Assembly: GCA_017549325.1 (NCBI GenBank)
Contig: JAFYVA010000024.1
Coordinates: forward strand, 1-40,286
From: Oscillospiraceae bacterium
Lineage (GTDB): Bacteria > Bacillota_A > Clostridia > Oscillospirales > Oscillospiraceae
Reading direction: 5' to 3'
Length of the DNA: 40,286 nt
A program made the translations under genes and the position numbers. Shown one piece after another: positions 34,001-40,286 of the stretch; the stretch's first letter is position 1, and every line of letters begins with the position of its first letter. The notes beneath the pieces are model-generated. The model made no database searches, had not been told where the DNA came from, and saw only the letters and a list, made by a program, of their open reading frames with translations.

Positions 34001-35241
34001 TCTACCATTGGGTCAAAGAAGGCCGCAGCAGTACAGTGTGCAATGGTCTCGACTTCGCCTTCGTCAAGGCAGAAAGCCGTTTTCAGCAGCGCCTCACCGT
34101 AACCGGTAGAGCAGGAGCGGAGAATTGAGACGTTGGCGGGAAGCTTTTCTTTCAGTTGCCCAATGGCATCAATGGCGGTCTGGATGGGATTTCCCTGATT
34201 ATTGGCGTAGAAGGACCACAGCAGCTCGCCCTTTTCACCGATCAAGGCCAGCTTAGTCGTTGTGGAGCCGGCGTCAATTCCGAGATAGCAGCCGCCCGTA
34301 TAAGCGGCGAGGTCACCCTTTGTAACGGATGCCTTTGTATGTCGGGCGAGGAACGAGGCATATTCCGACTCGTTTTCGAACAGAGGCTCCATGCGATTGA
34401 GCTCGAAAGGCATCTCGACGCCCTTATCCAGCATGTCGATCAGGCTGTCGATATCGACGGCATCGTGATTCTCCGATTCCAGAGCAGCGCCCATGGCGGC
34501 GAAGAGATGGGAATTTTCGGGATCAACAGTGGTCTGCGGCGTGAGCTTCAGTGTACGGATAAATGCCTGCTTCAGCTCCGGAAGGAAGTGAAGAGGGCCG
34601 CCCAAAAAGGCCACACAGCCGCGAATCGGTTTGCCGCAGGCAAGACCGGAAATCGTCTGATTGACCACAGCCTGAAAAATTGAGGCGGCAAGATCGGCTT
34701 TTGTTGCACCTTCATTGATGAGAGGCTGGATATCGGTTTTGGCAAAGACACCGCAGCGGGCGGCAATCGGATAGATTTGCTGATACGATTTTGCGGCCTC
34801 GTTGAGTCCTGCGGCATCTGTCTGCAAAAGTGCCGCCATTTGGTCGATAAAGGAGCCGGTACCGCCGGCACACACGCCATTCATGCGCTCTTCCAGGCCG
34901 CCTTTAAAATAAATGATCTTGGCATCTTCACCGCCCAGTTCGATGGCGACATCCGTTTGAGGAGCGCTGTGCTGCAGAGCGGTGGCAACGGCCACAACTT
35001 CCTGCACAAAATGAATGTCCATGGCCTTTCCCAGATTGATGGAGCCGGAGCCGGTGATTCCGGCGCGAAGGGAACAGGCACCGACACTGGCGCGCGCGTG
35101 CTTCAGAAGCTGCTTGAGCGTGTTTTGCGTATGCGCGTGATGACGGCTGTATTCACCGAAAACGATTTGATCGTGCTCATCAAGCAGCACCAATTTTACG
35201 GTTGTGGATCCGACATCAATACCGGCACGATAAGTTTTCAT
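31021..35241 (-). CDS. Giant 2-hydroxyacyl-CoA dehydratase activase-related protein (two ASKHA ATPase domains plus HgdB-like domain)
   Basis: A 1406-residue protein. Residues about 5-260 and 320-570 are two BadF/BadG/HgdC-type ATPase domains, each beginning with a phosphate loop (GIDVGSTTVK and GIDAGSTTTK) and each holding a cluster cysteine (VCAGGTGSF about 123, ACSSGCGSF about 443). The C-terminal part holds a DUF2229-like domain and an HgdB-like region with GGCCRASNY (about 1090). Activases use ATP to deliver an electron to radical acyl-CoA dehydratases. This fused architecture is common in Clostridia, but its substrate is unknown. The start is the ATG at 35241; an 18-codon upstream extension is less likely. 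No strong promoter is seen. Confidence 0.88.
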   Translation of the reverse strand: MKTYRAGIDVGSTTVKLVLLDEHDQIVFGEYSRHHAHTQNTLKQLLKHARASVGACSLRAGITGSGSINLGKAMDIHFVQEVVAVATALQHSAPQTDVAIELGGEDAKIIYFKGGLEERMNGVCAGGTGSFIDQMAALLQTDAAGLNEAAKSYQQIYPIAARCGVFAKTDIQPLINEGATKADLAASIFQAVVNQTISGLACGKPIRGCVAFLGGPLHFLPELKQAFIRTLKLTPQTTVDPENSHLFAAMGAALESENHDAVDIDSLIDMLDKGVEMPFELNRMEPLFENESEYASFLARHTKASVTKGDLAAYTGGCYLGIDAGSTTTKLALIGEKGELLWSFYANNQGNPIQTAIDAIGQLKEKLPANVSILRSCSTGYGEALLKTAFCLDEGEVETIAHCTAAAFFDPMVDCVLDIGGQDMKCIKLRGGFVDTILLNEACSSGCGSFIENFANSLSYTAAEFAREALFAPNPIDLGTRCTVFMNSNVKQAQKEGASVSDISAGLAYSVIKNALYKVIKLADASELGQHIVVQGGTFYNHAVLRAFEKIAGAEAVCPDISGIMGAFGAALIAKERYHGQDSSMLPLDDILHLTFSTVTRRCGGCTNNCMLTVNRFPDGRQHITGNRCERGAGGTGQASAPNLVAYKQQRLFDYPEPETASRGVLGIPRVLNIYENYPFWATFFHKLGFNLLLSPLSNRRIYELGMESIPSESECYPAKLAHGHVQWLIDHGATTIFHPCIFFERQETASAQNHYNCPIVVSYPENLKNNVEAVADGDVRYIRPFIAFTDIHAVTQRLVEVCDKEWHIPAAEVRDAVTAAWTEQLRAKADIRAEGEKALDWMRTEQAHGIVLAGRPYHIDPEINHGIPEMITSYGLAVLTEDSLPVDFEPERPLRANDQWVYHSRLYTAAEFVRNRNDLELIQLNSFGCGLDAVTTDQVCEILEGSNKLYTVLKIDEVNNLGAARIRLRSLLAAMKQRQENGIEAKPAPAAYHRKEFTAEMFASGYTILAPQMSPIHFDILEPIFTKHGYRIAVLDNDNRNAIEMGLKFVNNDACFPSITVVGQIMDAVLSGKYDTDHLAVIMTQTGGCCRASNYVGFIRRALDKAGYSHIPVISLNANGMEKNEGFKLSPKLIMDAAKAVVYGDLFMRCLYRVRPYELEKGAANALHAHWQKIAVDSLINPKSRWTYRKVCRGIVEAFDRFPIDEALRKPRVGVVGEILVKYMPLANNHLVDLLEREGAEAIVPDLLDFMNYSVYNLDYKHRYLGESWKSSLIAKIGVEAIRLIRRPALKALEKSRRFEPPMRIEEVAELAKPFLSIGNQYGEGWFLTGEMVELILTGAPNIVCIQPFACLPNHVVGKGVIKALRKAYPQSNVVAVDYDPGASEVNQLNRIKLMLSTAKKRLEE

Positions 35242-35288
35242 AGAGATTCTCGCTTTCTTGGGGATTAAAAGAAGGGTAAAAGCAGCAA

Positions 35289-35323
35289 TGCCCACTCGAA
35301 CAATTTAGTTGTTCGGATGGGCA
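35289..35323. repeat. Long imperfect hairpin between asnA and the activase gene
   Basis: A 15-bp stem with one mismatch and one wobble, arms 35289-35303 and 35309-35323. On the minus strand it is followed by TTGCTGCTTTT, a poor T-run. It may be the asnA terminator or a leader structure of the activase mRNA. Confidence 0.5.
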
Positions 35324-35360
35324 ATCACTTTGCTGATAAAGCGTGTTATGCAATTTTACT

Positions 35361-36371
35361 TTACAGGAGCATGATGCCGTTCTCGGCGCAGATGCGCTCG
35401 GTTTCAGCATCCCACAGGCTTGCCTGCACCTCGCCGATGTGGCAGGTGCCGATCATAATCATGCAAAGACGGGACTGGCCGATACCGCCGCCGATAGCCA
35501 GAGGCAGTTCGCCGTTAAGCAGCATCTTATGGAAGGGGAGCTCACGGCGATCGTTGCAGCCGCGCTTGTTCAGCTGATACTCCATGGCGGCCTCGTCCAC
35601 GCGGATGCCCATGGAGGAGATCTCGAAGCTGCGGTCGAGCAGCTCGTTGTACAGCAGAATATCACCGTTCAAAGACCAATCGTCGTAGTCGGGAGCGCGA
35701 CCGTCATGGGGCTTGCCGGAGCCCTTCAGGTTGTCGCCGATCTGCATCAGGAACACGGTGTGGTGTTCGCGGCAAATCGCATCCTCGCGCTGCTTGGGGG
35801 TATAATCGGGCCAGCGATCCTCCAGCTCCTGCGTGGTGACGAAGTACACATTGCGCTCGAGCTTGGTACGGAGGCTGGGGAATGCAATCTGCAGAGCCTC
35901 GTTGGTCTCCACGATCGCACCGACAATGGCGCGGACAGTCTGACGCAGATAGGCCTCGTTGCGATCCTCGCGGTCAATGACCTTCTCCCAGTCCCACTGG
36001 TCCACATAGATAGAGTGGAGGTTATCCACTTCCTCGTCGCGGCGGATGGCGTTCATATCGGTAAACAGGCCCTTGCCCACGTTGAATTCGTAGCGCTTGA
36101 GGGCCAGACGCTTCCACTTAGCCAGAGAATGCACGACCTGTGCGTTGCTGCCCACATCGGGAATATCAAACGCTACGGGACGCTCAAAGCCGTTGAGGTT
36201 ATCATTCAGACCGGAGTTCTCATCTACAAACAGGGGAGCAGAGACACGGCGCAGATTCAGTGCCTGACCCAGATTCACCTGAAAATTGCTCTTGATGAAC
36301 TCAATAGCCCGCTGCATCTCATAAACAGACAGGGGAGTTTTGTAACCTTCGGGAATGAACACTTTGCCCAT
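35361..36371 (-). CDS. asnA: Aspartate-ammonia ligase (ammonia-dependent asparagine synthetase)
   Basis: A 336-residue AsnA enzyme, structurally related to class II aminoacyl-tRNA synthetases, making asparagine from aspartate, ammonia and ATP. The class II-like motif GGGIGQSRLCMI is near the C terminus. VDQWDWEKVI and the family residues in the middle are also visible. Length is close to the usual 330. The start at 36371 uses AGTGAGGTG; an in-frame extension of 29 codons is rejected because it covers the promoter. A consensus-grade promoter lies at 36408-36436, so it is a single-gene unit. Confidence 0.95.
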   Translation of the reverse strand: MGKVFIPEGYKTPLSVYEMQRAIEFIKSNFQVNLGQALNLRRVSAPLFVDENSGLNDNLNGFERPVAFDIPDVGSNAQVVHSLAKWKRLALKRYEFNVGKGLFTDMNAIRRDEEVDNLHSIYVDQWDWEKVIDREDRNEAYLRQTVRAIVGAIVETNEALQIAFPSLRTKLERNVYFVTTQELEDRWPDYTPKQREDAICREHHTVFLMQIGDNLKGSGKPHDGRAPDYDDWSLNGDILLYNELLDRSFEISSMGIRVDEAAMEYQLNKRGCNDRRELPFHKMLLNGELPLAIGGGIGQSRLCMIMIGTCHIGEVQASLWDAETERICAENGIMLL

Positions 36372-36407
36372 AACGAACACCTCACTTAAAATTAAATAAT
36401 CTTGCTC

Positions 36408-36436
36408 ATTATATCGGATTCGTTTTCTATTGACAA
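36408..36436 (-). promoter_or_regulatory. asnA promoter
   Basis: On the minus strand, TTGTCA (36431-36436), 17-base spacer, perfect TATAAT (36408-36413). Confidence 0.88.
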
Positions 36437-36461
36437 GAGGCAAATGCAACAATTTCAAAAC

Positions 36462-36498
36462 AAAAAAACAGGCCGCACGGATATCCGTGCGGCCTGTA
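36462..36498 (-). terminator. Terminator of the aminotransferase gene
   Basis: A perfect 30-base palindrome (36468-36497) followed on the minus strand by a seven-T run. Confidence 0.92.
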
Positions 36499-36508
36499 AA
36501 ACGATAGC

Positions 36509-37699
36509 TTACTTGTAGGACTCGATCATTGCCTTGAAGGCGGGCAGGGAGCGACGGATCATGTCGTTGGACACGCAGTAGCTGCAGCGGAAGAAACCGG
36601 GGCAGCCAAAGCCGTCAGCGGGGACAACCAGCAGATTGTGCTCCAGCTTGGCCTTCTCAGAGAAGGTGTTGGCGTCGCCGTTGGGAGCCTTGACAAACAG
36701 ATAGAAGGCACCGTCGGGCTTGGCGCACTCATAGCCCATCTCGATGAGGTTGTTGTACAGCAGCTCGCGGTTCTCGTCGTATGCCACCAGATCGGGAGCC
36801 TCGGATGCGCAGAGCTCGATGACCTTCTGCATCAGAGTGGGGGGGCAGACATGACCCATGATACGGGCTGCGCCGGCAATAGCGGCATAGACTGCTGCAC
36901 TGTCCTCGGCGAAGCCGGGAACGTAAACATAGCCGATACGCTCACCGGGCAGAGACAGGGACTTGGAGTAGGAATAGCAGACGATGGTGTTCTTATAGAT
37001 GCAGGGGATGAAGGGAACCTTCACGCCGCCGTAGACCAGCTCACGGTAGGGCTCGTCAGCGATGATGTAGATGGGATGGCCATACTCAGCACCCTTGCGC
37101 TCCAGCAGAGCGGCAAGGCCCTTCAGCGTCTCTTCGGTGTACACAACACCGGAGGGGTTGTTGGGGGAGTTGACAATGATGGCCTGAGTGTTCTTGGTGA
37201 TCAGGGCCTCAACAGCGTCCAGCTTGATCTGGAAAGCCTCGGTATCGGGGGGAACTACCACGAACTTAGCGCCGTTGGCGGTGATAAAGGGACGGTACTC
37301 GGGGAAGAAGGGGGCGATGGCCATGATCTCGCTGTCGGAGTTCACGGTCAGTGCCTTGATGATGGAGATCAGAGCGGGGGCAGCACCGCAGGTGAAGAAC
37401 AGCTCGGAGGACTTGACATCCAGACCGAAACGGGCAGAGAGGTCGTCGGCCACAGCCTTGCGGGCAGGCTCGAAACCGGCGGCCATGGAATAGCCGTGCA
37501 GAGCGATAGAATCAACCTCGTTGACGATCTTCACGATGGACTCGTTGACCTTCTTGGGAGCGGGAATGCTGGGGTTACCGATGGAGTAGTCATAGACCTT
37601 ATCTGCACCGACCTTGGCAGCCTGCTCCAGGCCGTAGGCGAACAGTGCGCGAATGACGGAAGGGGCCGTGCCCAGATTGTAATATTCCTGATTAACCAT
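36509..37699 (-). CDS. Fold-type I PLP aminotransferase (AspC-like)
   Basis: A 396-residue PLP-dependent aminotransferase of the aspartate/aromatic class. Motifs: NSPNNPSGVVY (substrate-binding Asn, about 175-185), a PLP-binding D-x-P-Y (ADEPYREL), and the Schiff-base lysine in SYSKSLSLPGERIGY (about 238). It interconverts an amino acid and its keto acid; aspartate, alanine or tyrosine preference is not decidable here. An AGGAGC ribosome site precedes the ATG. Promoter TTGACA/TATAGT gives a leader of about 69 bases with a small hairpin. Confidence 0.92.
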   Translation of the reverse strand: MVNQEYYNLGTAPSVIRALFAYGLEQAAKVGADKVYDYSIGNPSIPAPKKVNESIVKIVNEVDSIALHGYSMAAGFEPARKAVADDLSARFGLDVKSSELFFTCGAAPALISIIKALTVNSDSEIMAIAPFFPEYRPFITANGAKFVVVPPDTEAFQIKLDAVEALITKNTQAIIVNSPNNPSGVVYTEETLKGLAALLERKGAEYGHPIYIIADEPYRELVYGGVKVPFIPCIYKNTIVCYSYSKSLSLPGERIGYVYVPGFAEDSAAVYAAIAGAARIMGHVCPPTLMQKVIELCASEAPDLVAYDENRELLYNNLIEMGYECAKPDGAFYLFVKAPNGDANTFSEKAKLEHNLLVVPADGFGCPGFFRCSYCVSNDMIRRSLPAFKAMIESYK

Positions 37700-37739
37700 A
37701 ATACTTGCTCCTCATGCTCACAAAATTATAAATTCAGGT

Positions 37740-37759
37740 GATGTACCATGCGATACATC
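37740..37759. repeat. Hairpin in the aminotransferase leader
   Basis: GATGTA and TACATC arms (37740-37745, 37754-37759) around 8 bases, lying within the untranslated leader. It could be an operator or an RNA stem; it is only 6 bp long. Confidence 0.4.
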
Positions 37760-37774
37760 GATTCTACAAAAAAT

Positions 37775-37803
37775 ACTATACTGCCAAAAGAAAAGTTTGT
37801 CAA
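37775..37803 (-). promoter_or_regulatory. Aminotransferase gene promoter
   Basis: On the minus strand, perfect TTGACA (37798-37803), 17-base spacer, TATAGT (37775-37780). Confidence 0.88.
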
Positions 37804-37857
37804 TCCTTTATCAAAGAAAGAACGCTACGGAAAAGTTTTTTATGCAAATAAAACAAC

Positions 37858-38769
37858 TCAGCTCAAATCCATGCGGGCGGAGAGGACGCTGCCCAATGCA
37901 ATGGAGGCCAGCTTGGAGTCGGCGCTGTCGGCACGGGAAACCAGAACGATGGGAACCTTGGCGCCAAGGATGATGCCGGCGTTGCGGGCGTTGGCGAACA
38001 TGGTCAGTGCCTTGCCGATGCCGTTGCCAACCTCGTAGTTGGGAACCATCAGGATATCGGCTTCGCCGGCACCGGGGGCGGTGAAGTGCTTGTGATGGCA
38101 GGCCTCCTTGCTGACGGCCAGATCGAGGGCAGCGGGGCCGTAGACATTCATGTTGTACTTCTGCCAACGATCCATCTTGCTGAGGGCATCGGCATCCACA
38201 GTGGACTGGATCTTGGGATTGACCTGCTCGGCACCGCAGATGCAGGCAGCGTTGATGGTCTCGTAACCCAGAGCCTGCAGCACCATGGCGGCATTTTCGA
38301 GAATCTCAACCTTCTTGTCAAAATCGGGGAAGGTATTCACACCGCCGTCGGTTAGCACCAGCATCTTCTCATAGGCGTCACACTCATAGAACATGCAGTG
38401 AGTGGTAAGATGATTGGTGCGAAGACCGCCTTCCTTATTGAACACAGCGCGCATCAGATCGGCAGTACCGAGGATGCCCTTCATCAGGAAATTGGCCTTG
38501 CCCTCGGCGCAAAGCGCCACGGCCTTGGCAGCGCAATCGGCATCAGTATCACCGGCAATGATCTCGTAATCGGCGGGATTCTCACCCTCGTCGCGGATCA
38601 TGGCCTCGATCTCATCCACATGGCCCACCAGCAGAGGAATGGCAATGCCTTCCTTGCGAGCGGCCACAACGGCCTCGATTACGGGCTGGTCATGGGCAGC
38701 GGCCACGGCGATCACGCCGGTAGTACCGCCCTTGGCGGCCTGCAGAATACCATCAATGCTGTTGATCAT
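37858..38769 (-). CDS. Phosphate acyltransferase (phosphate butyryl/acetyltransferase family)
   Basis: A 303-residue PTA/PTB-fold enzyme that exchanges CoA and phosphate on acyl groups. Length near 300 fits phosphate butyryltransferase more than long phosphate acetyltransferases. Family features include ANFLMKGILGTADLMRAV, CMFYECDAYEKMLVLTDGGVNTFPDF and the C-terminal GAKVPIVLVSRADSADSKL. The ATG at 38769 has AGGAGGAATTG upstream; a TTG start two codons earlier is less likely. No butyrate kinase gene is adjacent. The acyl substrate is not settled from sequence. Confidence 0.87.
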   Translation of the reverse strand: MINSIDGILQAAKGGTTGVIAVAAAHDQPVIEAVVAARKEGIAIPLLVGHVDEIEAMIRDEGENPADYEIIAGDTDADCAAKAVALCAEGKANFLMKGILGTADLMRAVFNKEGGLRTNHLTTHCMFYECDAYEKMLVLTDGGVNTFPDFDKKVEILENAAMVLQALGYETINAACICGAEQVNPKIQSTVDADALSKMDRWQKYNMNVYGPAALDLAVSKEACHHKHFTAPGAGEADILMVPNYEVGNGIGKALTMFANARNAGIILGAKVPIVLVSRADSADSKLASIALGSVLSARMDLS

Positions 38770-38824
38770 ATACAATTCCTCCTATTTTTGTGTAGGTGTT
38801 TTCTGTAATTTCACTCTGATTTGT

Positions 38825-38853
38825 ATTATACAATGCCCATTTCATAGCGTCAA
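38825..38853 (-). promoter_or_regulatory. Promoter of the phosphate acyltransferase gene
   Basis: On the minus strand, TTGACG (38848-38853), 17-base spacer, perfect TATAAT (38825-38830). Confidence 0.88.
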
Positions 38854-38860
38854 TGCAAAA

Positions 38861-38875
38861 ACCGAATAATTCGGT
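38861..38875. repeat. 15-base palindrome between the acyltransferase and queA promoters
   Basis: ACCGAA-TAA-TTCGGT is a perfect dyad, 8 bases upstream of the acyltransferase -35 and 41 bases upstream of the queA -35. It could be a regulator site. Confidence 0.35.
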
Positions 38876-38915
38876 GAAATCCTTTTTGTGCAATTTGGCA
38901 AGGCGGAGAAAACAG

Positions 38916-38944
38916 TTGAATACAGACGATAAATATGCTATGAT
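38916..38944 (+). promoter_or_regulatory. queA promoter
   Basis: TTGAAT (38916-38921), 17-base spacer, TATGAT (38939-38944) with an extended TG at 38936-38937. Transcription should start near 38951, so any GTG at 38961 would lack a transcribed ribosome site. Confidence 0.65.
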
Positions 38945-38987
38945 ACGAGGCGGAAATACAGTGAATTTTACAGAAATGAGTATCGAT

Positions 38988-40013
38988 ATGAAGACACAGG
39001 ATTTTTATTTTGATTTGCCGCCGGAACTGATCGCACAGACGCCCATTTTGAAGCGCGATTCTTCTCGTCTTTTGGTGCTGCCGAAGGAAGAAGGGGCGTT
39101 GGCGCACCGCCATTTTTATGATCTGACGGACTATCTGCGTCCCGGTGACTGCCTCATTCTCAATGACTCCCGCGTATTGCCCGCCCGACTGTTGGGCCAG
39201 CGTTTGCCCGGTGGCGGTGCCTGCGAGGTGCTGTTGCTGATTGACCGCGGCGATAATGTGTGGGAGTGCCTTGTGCGCCCCGGTAAGCGTCTGCGCCGCG
39301 GTGCCCGCGTATCTTTCGGCGACGGTAAGCTCAAAGGTGAGATCGTGGATGAGCTGCCTGACGGAAACCGCCTTGTAAAATTTGAATATGAGGGCATTTT
39401 CCTCGAGGTGCTGGATGCGCTGGGCAAGATGCCGCTGCCTCCTTATATCAAGGCGGAATTGCAGGACCGAGAGCGCTATCAGACGGTGTACTCCCGTGTG
39501 GTCGGCAGTGCAGCGGCTCCCACGGCCGGTCTTCACTTCACGCCTGAACTGCTGGAGAAGGTGCAGGAGATGGGCGTCAATCTCGGATATGTGACGCTCC
39601 ATGTGGGCTTGGGCACCTTCCGTCCCGTGAAAGAGGAGAACATTCTCGATCACGATATGCACAGCGAATACTGCGTTATCCCGCCAGAGACCGCTGAGCT
39701 CATTAACCGTACCAAGGCAAACGGCGGCCGCGTGATTTGCGTAGGTACCACTTCCTGCCGTACCATCGAATCGTGGGCAGGGGAGGACGGCCATATGGAG
39801 CCCTCTGCCGGATGGACGAAGATCTTCATCTATCCCGGATACCGGTTTAAGGTGCTGGATGGCCTTATCACCAATTTCCATCTGCCGGAGTCTACATTGC
39901 TGATGCTGGTTTCGGCATTGGCCGGCCGTGAGCGTGTGCTTGCAGCTTACAAGGAAGCCGTTGAAGAACAGTACCGCTTCTTCTCCTTCGGCGATGCCAT
40001 GCTGATCGTATAA
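38988..40013 (+). CDS. queA: S-adenosylmethionine:tRNA ribosyltransferase-isomerase
   Basis: A 341-residue QueA, which transfers the ribosyl part of AdoMet to 7-aminomethyl-7-deazaguanine in tRNA to form epoxyqueuosine. It starts [17 protein letters not shown], the family N terminus; ATG 38976 is a possible start four codons earlier, and the ribosome site is weak for both. PTAGLHFT (about 170-180), and [10 protein letters not shown] (about 255-265) are conserved QueA segments. The length matches the usual 340. It is followed 13 bases later by tgt, the preceding enzyme of the same pathway. Confidence 0.94.
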   Translation: MKTQDFYFDLPPELIAQTPILKRDSSRLLVLPKEEGALAHRHFYDLTDYLRPGDCLILNDSRVLPARLLGQRLPGGGACEVLLLIDRGDNVWECLVRPGKRLRRGARVSFGDGKLKGEIVDELPDGNRLVKFEYEGIFLEVLDALGKMPLPPYIKAELQDRERYQTVYSRVVGSAAAPTAGLHFTPELLEKVQEMGVNLGYVTLHVGLGTFRPVKEENILDHDMHSEYCVIPPETAELINRTKANGGRVICVGTTSCRTIESWAGEDGHMEPSAGWTKIFIYPGYRFKVLDGLITNFHLPESTLLMLVSALAGRERVLAAYKEAVEEQYRFFSFGDAMLIV

Positions 40014-40026
40014 GTGAGGTAGTGAT

Positions 40027-40286
40027 ATGTTTAAAGTAATCAAGCAGGAGGGAAGAGCGCGCCGCGGCGTTTTCAAATGCGCCCATGGCGGCGAGGTACA
40101 GACCCCTGTATTTATGAATGTTGGTACACAGGCCGCTATCAAAGGCGGCGTGGATGCCTTTGATCTGAAAGAACAGCTTGGCTGCCAGATCGAACTGAGC
40201 AATACCTACCATCTGCATCTGCGTCCCGGTGACGATGTGGTGCGGGCCATGGGCGGTCTGCATAAGTTTATGAACTGGGACGGCCC
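40027..40286 (+). CDS. tgt: tRNA-guanine transglycosylase, 5' part only
   Basis: The first 86 codons of a queuine/preQ1 tRNA-guanine transglycosylase, cut by the window end. The enzyme swaps guanine-34 for the queuosine precursor preQ1. The fragment has TPVFMNVGTQAAIKG and NTYHLHLRPGDD, followed by the LHKFMNWDGP segment, all diagnostic. The usual LGNTYHLYLRPG reads LSNTYHLHLRPG here, conservative. A GTGAGGT ribosome site lies in the 13-base gap after queA, so the two form an operon. Confidence 0.95.
   Translation, partial: MFKVIKQEGRARRGVFKCAHGGEVQTPVFMNVGTQAAIKGGVDAFDLKEQLGCQIELSNTYHLHLRPGDDVVRAMGGLHKFMNWDG

Noticed and set aside
31549..34128. 859-codon plus-strand frame opposite the activase gene
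   Set aside because: It is fully antisense to a well-supported protein, has no ribosome site or recognisable motif, and has the typical composition of a shadow frame.
38961..38963. GTG as queA start with a GAGGCGG ribosome-like site
   Set aside because: The predicted transcription start (about 38951) would leave most of that site outside the mRNA, and homology begins at the ATG at 38988.
38770..38987. preQ1 riboswitch upstream of queA-tgt
   Set aside because: The expected leader is under 40 bases and shows no pseudoknot-like or preQ1-I C-rich pattern.

Overview
The window is about 40.3 kb of ordinary bacterial chromosome from a fairly GC-rich member of the Clostridia. Gene content (trigger factor-clpP-clpX-lon-engB, fused 2-hydroxyacyl-CoA-dehydratase activase, orphan-type selD cluster, PadR/HAAS genes) and strong G/C-ending codon use suggest an anaerobic gut Oscillospiraceae/Ruminococcaceae-type organism. 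This placement is an inference from gene families, not from a 16S sequence. I saw no phage, insertion sequence, CRISPR array or plasmid gene, and the genes are tightly packed with no gene-free stretch over 300 bases.

Layout. (1) 57-3602, plus strand: rbgA-rnhB-yraN-dipeptidase-metallophosphoesterase, an overlapping housekeeping operon. (2) 3716-10028, plus: the proteostasis block tig, clpP, clpX, lon, engB. (3) 10222-17334: two molybdenum hydroxylases, a fused Fe-S/molybdopterin enzyme (861 aa) and a three-subunit xdhA-xdhB-xdhC enzyme, with a mocA-like Mo-cofactor cytidylyltransferase transcribed divergently from xdhA. (4) 17381-18413, minus: a ModE-like DNA-binding protein whose transcript looks leaderless, followed by a six-helix membrane protein. 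(5) 18684-24476: pckA plus a small unknown gene, a threonine-aldolase-like enzyme, a class B sortase, and a PadR-HAAS-exported-protein operon with two matching 21-bp inverted repeats in its promoter. (6) 24519-30007, minus: a seven-gene operon for labile selenium and hydroxylase maturation (EF2568-type cysteine desulfurase, DUF3343, yqeB, selD, yedE, yedF, xdhC-type maturation factor) behind a perfect-consensus promoter. (7) tRNA-Arg(ACG). (8) 30389-30961: a DivIVA-like coiled-coil gene broken by an in-frame TAA. (9) 31021-38769, minus: giant dehydratase activase, asnA, aminotransferase, phosphotransacylase family. (10) 38988-40286, plus: queA and the start of tgt (queuosine), cut by the window end.

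How it works together. Regions 3, 4 and 6 form a selenium-dependent molybdenum hydroxylase (SDMH) system. YedE is expected to import a selenium or sulfur species. The desulfurase, DUF3343 and YedF would mobilise and carry Se/S, and SelD makes selenophosphate. YqeB, the XdhC-type factor and MocA mature the cofactor used by two purine- or other N-heterocycle-oxidising hydroxylases. No selA, selB, tRNA-Sec or obvious selenocysteine gene is present in the window, which fits SelD serving the hydroxylases. The SDMH system itself is known. The less familiar points are the leaderless ModE-like regulator, the repeat-bearing divergent mocA/xdhA promoter region, the paired PadR operators, the single-domain YedF and the interrupted DivIVA-like gene.
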